Source: Phoronis australis (lineage: Eukaryota; Phoronida; Phoronidae). From it: a stretch of DNA of 64,000 nt. Positions 56,701-64,000 of this stretch are shown in pieces (the stretch's first letter is position 1; the number at the start of each line of letters is the position of its first letter). The stretch covers positions 102,648-166,647 of the forward strand of contig NMRA01000754.1 of assembly GCA_002633005.1 (NCBI GenBank), written 5' to 3'. The translations under genes were made by a program, and so were the position numbers. The notes under the pieces were generated by a model. That model searched no databases. It saw only the letters and a list, made by a program, of their open reading frames with translations, and had not been told where the DNA came from.

Positions 56701-59510
56701 GCACAATTCAACAAAGAAGCACAACCTGCTTATCTCACACATGCAGCACACAATATTACTTGTCATTGATAACAATGAATTCTGTAATTTGACAGTATCT
56801 GAAGATAAGAGCCACCATTTGATGTCGCATAAAATAACTGTAAACTCTAATTGTCTCACCAGATTACCACAACTCAGTGATGGTTATTGATTACTCCTCA
56901 TAGATTTGTTCATTCAACTCATTTTGGAGATTCATGAATTCATGAAATTTTAGTTTCATTCACTCGTTGCACATACATAACTCTTCTGAACACCGATCCT
57001 GGACTCCTCTGATGCGTAAATGTCTCGTTTAATACATGTACGGTTTATATTATTCATCTGTGTAATAGCGGGCACAGTGCAGAAGGTTGCGAATCTCCAC
57101 GGTGGATGATAATCGATGGTTAAGCAACAATTTGGAAGTGTATTTAATTGTCACTCATCCAGTTTGTTTAGATGTAACATTTTAAGAGTTCTTGCTTTTC
57201 CAATTGGTTTATACCAGCATACACATGTTAGGCAACAATTTGGAAGTGGTTTGCAAAAAGGCAATCCACCATGTCGCTTAGTATTGACCTACATGTGTGA
57301 GTGGTAAACATATACGATTGATAGCATCCATCAATGTACAGCATCGGGTGGATGGGAGATGCTGTTGATGCTTGCTCTTTCAAGTAACATTCCTCAATGC
57401 AAATTGCCAATGCACCACAATGAGATGCAGACAACCAATGTTCAGAGACAAGATAGCAATCCTTAAAGCATGCAGTGGTTGACATCCACCAGCCAGCGTT
57501 GATTAGCAAACATTTAGGAAGTGGGAGGCAGATCCTTGATGCGTGGATCATCTTCAATGTAAGGCAGTTGATGACTGGCATCACATTTTCTTTCATTGCT
57601 CTCAACGGCTTCATTTAGCCATACCATTTTAAGGATTCATCAGTTGTGTTAAAGCTGGGCCACCACAGGTTTCTTTGTGTCGCATTTCACTGATTGATAT
57701 TTCGATCACTCATAAATTATCACATTCTGTGGATTCAATTACTTCTCCCATTTTAGTCGTCACATTCAACCAGTTTATTTGATGTAACATTTTAAAGGTT
57801 CATGCTTTTTTCAATTGGTTTATACCAGCATACACATGTCTTTATGTGTTACCCTCTCATTTTTCAAATTTATTTTGCTTTGTCTCACCCTATAGGCTTT
57901 GTGAAATTTTACGCATTCATTTAAGTTTCCGATTACATTAGTCTATGAATTTTATACATTTCATAGCTTCATTTGATTTATACCATTTGGTAGGTTTTTT
58001 GTCCTTAACTCGTGTTTTATTCATTGGTTCATTTATTTTCATGTGTTTCCGCTTCATTTATGTTTCGCATTTAGCTTTGTCACTCAACAGTTTTACTTAG
58101 TGATAGCATTCCACAGATTCGTCACTTTCATACCATTGCACCATTAATTCTTCACATGTTACAAATTGTTTAAACAATGACAGAATTGTCATCAGCCCAC
58201 CAGGCAAGATTAAACCCAGTTAGCAATTCTGAATTTAATGCCCCACTGATTCTTCAGTTTAGAAGCAATGGCGATAATCTCTACTAGAATAAATTTATAC
58301 TCTGTGAAGAACACTCAACATGGGGGAAGACTTTACTAGTTTTGCTTGATTGACATCCTTCTTTGAAAAACTTGACAGGAAGGTTTTACCCTTTTCGCGG
58401 GAGTTTATCTGGTTTTTTTACTAAACCAGGGACACGCGAGAGACTCTCTCCTCATAATTCACACTTTACTGCTCAACATTCCAATTACCCTCAGGCTCAT
58501 GCAAAAAATATAACACTCATATTTCTGTACCCTTATCACTCATAATAAATGGCCTTTGTTTCTCTATATACCTCTCTTTTTTATCTCTGGAAACGGAGCT
58601 TGAGACGCACCTATCATTTTTGGAACATGCCTCGAACATAAATGGTATTTCACTCGTTAATTATATTTATGTGAGAATATGGACTAGTCTTGCTTATACC
58701 ACTCTTTTTTTCATTCAAACTCGTCCACTAATCCTTTGAGTAGATTTGCGTTCGGTCCTTTTTTCACACGACGCAGTAGGACATTTCACTACCAGCCTCA
58801 CTGTTGTTTCGATTCTGTCATGAGCCTTGGTCAGCTGCTGATGGCTCCTATTGATTGATGATTATCACATGTCTTAGGGTTAACCTTTGTTCTCAGTAAT
58901 CATATGTTTCCTGCCATTCCTTGCTTTAGCAGCTCTTATGTTTGAAAAAAATCTATCTTCATTTTTCCCCACTCACTACCACGCCCCTTTTCTGGTGGTT
59001 CCTCTTACCTGAGTACTACGCTTTTTATTGCTTATCTTTCCAAATTATTATTTTATGTTTACTCATTATTCGTCACTCATATTTCTGTACAGTTATCACT
59101 CATAATAAATGACCATTGTTTCTCCTAATACACATTTCCTTCTTTTCTCTGGAAACGGAGCTTGCGACGCACCTATCATTTTCGGGACATGCTTCGAACA
59201 TGAAAATCATTATGCACACACTTACATTGGCCGTTGCCATCCTCAACACATTGTCTCACTCATCTTAAACATGCCCACGCACACTCATATTACCTTGCCC
59301 ATCCATACATGTCAATCATAGGCGCTGATGCTGGACATCAGGCTGTTGGTAGGTAGAGCCATCTGCAATCCCATTCTCCACTAGAGTGAATGGCTGAAAC
59401 TAGGGATTGGTATCCCTGATCACCTTGAGTTCTTTTTATACTACAATGACATGTAATAATTTAGCTCACGGTCTTGAAACTCACTAACGCATCAGTATAC
59501 ATGTAGGCTA
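50780..59510 (-). repeat. Right arm of the giant foldback
   Basis: Reverse-complement counterpart of the left arm, but with its own copy number. A ~2.63-kb unit is duplicated: AATTCAGGGAACATTGCTGTACC at about 53,513 and 56,143, and the (complement of) GCTGGTGGATATCAACCACTG module near 54,800 and 57,490. Inner modules match left-arm 47-49.5 kb. No enzyme-like coding region is present. Confidence 0.85.
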
Positions 59511-61160
59511 ATTTTTTGGCAAACTGGCATTCACTTAGGCACTGACACTTTTAGGAAAGTCTCGATGTAATTGTAACAATTAAATGAAGGCATTAGGCAA
59601 AGTGAGAGCATTTAAATGCAAAGATTTGTAAATTTGGATGGTTAGCATTTGGCTGAACTTGCCTGTGAACCTTTCTGTGTAAGAACTGCACGCGTAAAAG
59701 ATCTCCTTAAACTTCAGTTCATCTGTACTATGCACGGTTGATGGAAGCCAGGTGCCATTTCTTGATATACTTGATATGCGACTAGTCGATGACGGCAAGC
59801 ATAGATCCAACGACGTTCCTCAATGCATGCAGTAGATTGGCTGCTGGTCAATGACAGGCGGCCATCATGAGTCAGAAAGATCCAAACCTACAACTGCCTT
59901 ACTCATCCACATTAACATTAGTGCACAGCTAGGGCACTTAATTGCGACATTCAAAAGTCAGCAAGTGGGCGTTAAGGGAATATCTGGACCACACTTGCAC
60001 TCAAGTACTACTCTATGATTTCATACAAAATTAGATAACCATTTCATAGCTTCTTTAATGTGCCTTTTCCAGCACAAATAATTGGAAAGGCATACCGATA
60101 CGATGGTCTTTGCTACCGCCGAATGATGAACTGCCAAGACACATACATTTTGGAGGCTAAACTTTTATGTACCGGGATTCGTGTTCCACTGACATCAAAA
60201 ATTTTAAATAACCTTGACTTATGTAAATGACACATGGGTGGTAAGCCTCACATGAGTTATAACAGTGAAGATTTAGAAATTTTGGGCACTGTCATTTAGC
60301 TGAATTTATGTATTTATAAGCGAAGGTAAAATTGCTAGTGTAAAGTATACTCGATGTCCATCTCAACTACAGGTCACTGACAGGCCTGTGCCCATCCTTG
60401 GTGCATATGCAAGTCACTATGTAGCTTAAGTACCTGATTGTAGGCAGGATACACCGATGCTCCTCAGGACGTGCATGCGGTCAATACGATGGGCCTGGAT
60501 AGATCTCCTTTGTCCCCGAGGTACGAAATTGCGTTCCTACATTGGCCGTGGTTTAGAAATGTAAGAAACCATCGTATTCACAAATAATTCTCAAGTCGCT
60601 CCAACTTTCTGCCATTGGGGGTTGCAGCCACAGCACAGCTGAGTTCTGTAAAACTTTAAGTGTCATTGGAAGGTTGAACTCAATTAATGTAATCAATACA
60701 AATTAGATGAAAACGAGGCTAGAGGCTGCTTGGCAGATGTTGCAGCCTTGTAGGTAATCCGGGAGCATCCTATTGAGTGATGGTAAATGACAGGCAGCAA
60801 TGTGAAGCCGGATGCATGGTCAGCAAACAGTGATCTTAGATGCATGAATGGGAACGAACGTCGGAATTCAGTTCATAGAGGGGGGTGAAGGATAGGCCAA
60901 AATATTGTGGCACTTGTGAAAGAGAATTGACGTTCAACAAGAGAAAGAATGACAATGTGCCATGATCTGTGAAACTTAAAAGTTATTGTAAATCATGAAA
61001 TCGATGATTTTACAAAATTAGCATGAATGCTGATACGACCCTTCTTCATCTACTATTATCACGCAATAGCATCCAAAGGAACCTCCAAAGAAAAAAGAAA
61101 CAAAAATTATTTAAAAAACAAGTTTTCAATTACCGTAACTGTCCCGGTTACTGCTTGTGG
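59511..61160. repeat. Outer right flank with degenerate monomers
   Basis: 59,715-59,830 matches the left outer segment. From there to about 60,870 occasional monomer-like phrases (GTTCCTCAATGCATGC, GGTCAATGACAGGC, TATTGAGTGATGG) recur in minus orientation, resembling the units of the 1.54-kb palindrome. No gene recognised. Confidence 0.4.
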
Positions 61161-61189
61161 CACTTAACGGGACATTTAATAAAATTCTT

Positions 61190-62160
61190 GACATATTTTA
61201 CACTCATATTTCTGTACCATTATCAGTCATAATAAATGACCTTTATTCGCCTGTATACAGTCTCCTTTTTATCTCTGGAAACGGAGCTTGCGACGCACCT
61301 ATCATTCTCGGGACAATTTACTTTGAACACAAATGGTATTTCACTTGTTAAATTAATTTATTTCAGAATATGTACTCGTCTCACTTATACCCCTTTTTTC
61401 CTTCTTTCGGTCTGGTCCATTAATCGTTTGCGTAGATTCGCATGCGTTCCTTTTGTACATATGACGCACTAGTACATTTCATTTCCAGCCTCACTTAGTT
61501 TCTGTTGTGAGCCATGAGTTTGGTCAGTTCCCGGCTCTTATAGGCTGATGATTATCACGTGTCTCAGGGTTAACCTTTTTTCTCAGTAACTATGTTTCCT
61601 GTTATTACTTTGCTTCAGCAGCACTTACGCTTGAGTTTAATCTCTCTTCCCTTTTTCCAACCCTCTCCCACCCTATTTAGTGGTTCCTCTTACCCGATTG
61701 CTGCACTTTTTATTGCACATCTTTCCAGAGATTGTTATTTTATGTTTACTTATTATTTTACACTCATATTTCTGTACCGTTATCAGTCATCGTTATTTCG
61801 CCTCTATACGGTCTCCATGTTATCTCTGGAAACGGAGCTTGCGGTGCACCTGTCATTTTCAGGACATACTCGAACACAAACGGTATTTCACTCATTAAAT
61901 ATATTTATTTCAGAATATGGACTCGTCTCACTTATACCCCTTTTTCCTTCTTTCGGTCTCGTCCATTAATCGTTTGTGTAGATTTGCATGCAGTGCCATG
62001 AGTTCGATCAGCTCCCGGCTCTTATAGGCTGATGATTATCACTTGTCTCAGGGTTAACCTTTGTTCTCAGTAACTATGTTTCCTGTTATTCCTTTGCTTC
62101 AGCAGCACTTACGTTTGAGTTTAATCTCTCTTCACTTTTTCCCACCCTCTCCCACCCTAT
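61190..62160 (-). repeat. Two more tandem copies of the outer arm module
   Basis: ACACTCATATTTCTGTACC at about 61,200 and 61,768 and CTTATAGGCTGATGATTATCAC at about 61,538 and 62,022 mark two ~0.5-kb copies, homologous to 58.5-59.2 kb and, inverted, to 39.0-39.6 kb. Confidence 0.8.
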
Positions 62161-62164
62161 CTTT

Positions 62165-64000
62165 TTAGTGGTTCATGTGAAATTCAATGAATTAATGACT
62201 CTTCAAACACAGCAATAAAGTAATCACTGCTATCAAAGGAAATTGCAAATGTTATGACTGGAGTCGTGAAATGTGATGAAATAACAAATTATTGAAAGGT
62301 GATGAGTTATTGCTCTTGTGAAAACCAATGCATTTTAATTTTGATACTTAAAAGGATTCACGGAACAGAAATTAATAAGCCCCCAAAATATCACAATAAA
62401 AATTGGTGTACCATAATGACAGAACTCGTAAAGTAAATATTTCCATGGAGTCGGAGGGACCAAAAGGCAAAAAATAAGTGAAGGTATGAAATGCAAAAAT
62501 ATCCATGAAATATGACTTAATTATCAAACGTGGGACTAGTTCAAGAGATCATGTTGTCTGGGCAGCACAAAGAAGTGATTTGATTTGTGTACACCATGGA
62601 TTATCAGAATGCTAAAGAACGTAGAAATATTTGAATGGTAGAATGCATCATGCATTGAAGAAAACAATTCATCAAATTTCTGGACCCCTGTGCAATTGAA
62701 AGTGTCGTGAAATAAACAGAGAAGTAAATAAGCTCTGAAATGTAAAAAAGAAATTAACCCCTGGAAGTTGGCGAATTAAAAAATCCATAATTCGTTTTCT
62801 GTCATTGATAAAGAAAATCAGTGGCTATTGAATGAAATTGCAAAATTTGTTTGAATTAATGAATGTGTAGAATGCAACTTCAAGGGAATGTATTCATTTA
62901 TTTATGTAATTGGAAGTTTAGAATGTTATAACTGGAGTCAAGAAAATCAATGGCTAGTGAATGAAATTGCAAAATTTGTTTGAATTAATGAATCTTCAAA
63001 ATATGTTAAAAGAATAAATCTATCAGCAGTAATTGAATAATCCATGTATAGAATGCATTTTCAAGGGAATGTATTTATTTATGTAATTGGAAGTTTAGAA
63101 TGTTATAAATGGAGTTATGAAATGTGGTGAATTAACCATGTAAAGGTGAAAAATTCTTGCTTCTGTGAAAAGCAATGGATTCATGCAACAGAGCAAATTA
63201 CAGGAAGGTAAAATAATATATGATGAAGTAATGAATAAAAAAATCAATAATAAAACGGGTGTAGAGTTATGACAGAACCTGCAAAATAAAGTAAGGCATT
63301 GTTTGCAAAGAAGATGCTAAAGATAAATGAGCCTATAAAACAAGAAAACCAATGAACCCCTTAAGTATTATGAGTTGATTATATGGTTATCAGAGTCCTA
63401 CAGTGTTGTTTTTCAAACGTGTCACGCCAATGCAAATGCTCAATGGAAATAAGAATAGGGACAACTGATGGAATCCATCAAATGCATAAAATTATTGAAT
63501 TCTGAAATTTTCTGGAATCAACAAGTTCATGATAATACGTTACAAAGCAAGGAAATTAAAATGGAAAGGGTAATAAATAAACAGAGATATGGAAATGTAC
63601 AAAGGGTTAGAAAGTTGAAATGAAAAATGTATTACATAAACAGAGATGTAAAGATTTGCTAAACAAGTGGAAAAGGAAGGTAGGGATGGTGAATGAACAG
63701 GGGACAACAAATTGAATAGCTGGCTGAATTTACTTTCAGCCCAAGTGAACATGTTGATCAAACATGATTACTAAAACCTTAGCCTTCTTTACTATAGTAT
63801 TCTACAGTCCTAGCTCTGGCTAAAACTGAAATTCATTCACCATCCTGAGGCATAAGGGCAACGCAGCATTTTTTTTTTTCAATGTTCATCATTGAGCAAA
63901 AATATTCTTCTAGCGTTTGGCTGGGTTTACAATTTTTGTGCTGCATCTAGTGGTGGTTCCTTTTTCACAAATTATAAAATTGTGGAATTCCATGCTATCA
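62165..64000 (+). repeat. Start of another array, plus orientation, cut by window end
   Basis: From about 62,170 the sequence abruptly matches left-arm modules 47,540-49,080 in the same (+) orientation, including CACCATCCTGAGGC at 63,838. It shows a second change of direction after the right arm. Confidence 0.85.

Overview
The window is AT-rich, intron-containing animal DNA. Evidence for an animal genome is a multi-exon solute carrier gene with GT/AG introns, a partial ESCRT-III gene, LINE and tRNA-SINE remnants, short inverted-repeat transposons, and very large inverted repeat arrays. A marine invertebrate deuterostome (echinoderm, hemichordate or lancelet) would fit the general look, but the species cannot be fixed from this sequence alone. 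Nothing bacterial is present.

Region by region. (1) 557-12,659, minus strand: a complete-looking organic anion transporter (SLCO/OATP) gene. I could piece together 11 coding exons whose phases all agree and which add up to 690 codons, including the family signature around GAWW, the Cys-rich Kazal-like loop and a C-terminal stop. One intron (exon 10 to 11) has no good GT donor where the family alignment expects it, and the 5' part of exon 7 is tandemly duplicated. (2) 12.7-18.1 kb: no gene recognised; a cluster of hairpin and inverted-repeat elements, a 0.7-kb tandem duplication with a single N near its junction, and a tRNA-Lys-like SINE head. (3) 18.1-26.2 kb: no coding exon recognised; an AT-rich simple repeat and a striking cluster of CTTAAG-centred palindromes. 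(4) 26,202-28,035, minus strand: the last two coding exons of a CHMP4/Snf7/VPS32-like ESCRT-III gene, ending in the ALIX-binding C-terminal helix; upstream exons were not found. A broken zinc-finger (TTF/hAT or ZNF862-like) reading frame lies just upstream on the same strand. (5) 33.7-36.3 kb: a decayed L1/Tx1-type LINE ORF2 split by a 686-bp TTAA-flanked inverted-repeat element, then another MITE-like element. (6) 36.4-62.2 kb: a giant foldback structure. Head-to-tail arrays of ~1.8-kb modules run in opposite directions on either side of a minisatellite with a 576-bp assembly gap. A separate 1.54-kb palindrome, built from ~60-bp degenerate monomers and pinned by a perfect 19-bp GC-rich stem, sits within the left side. 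At about 62.17 kb the orientation flips again, so another array starts and runs off the window.

The transporter and ESCRT genes are ordinary housekeeping or physiological genes with no evident functional link. The interesting part is the foldback landscape: several unrelated-looking inverted-repeat elements and one nested, array-type giant palindrome with no recognisable transposase.
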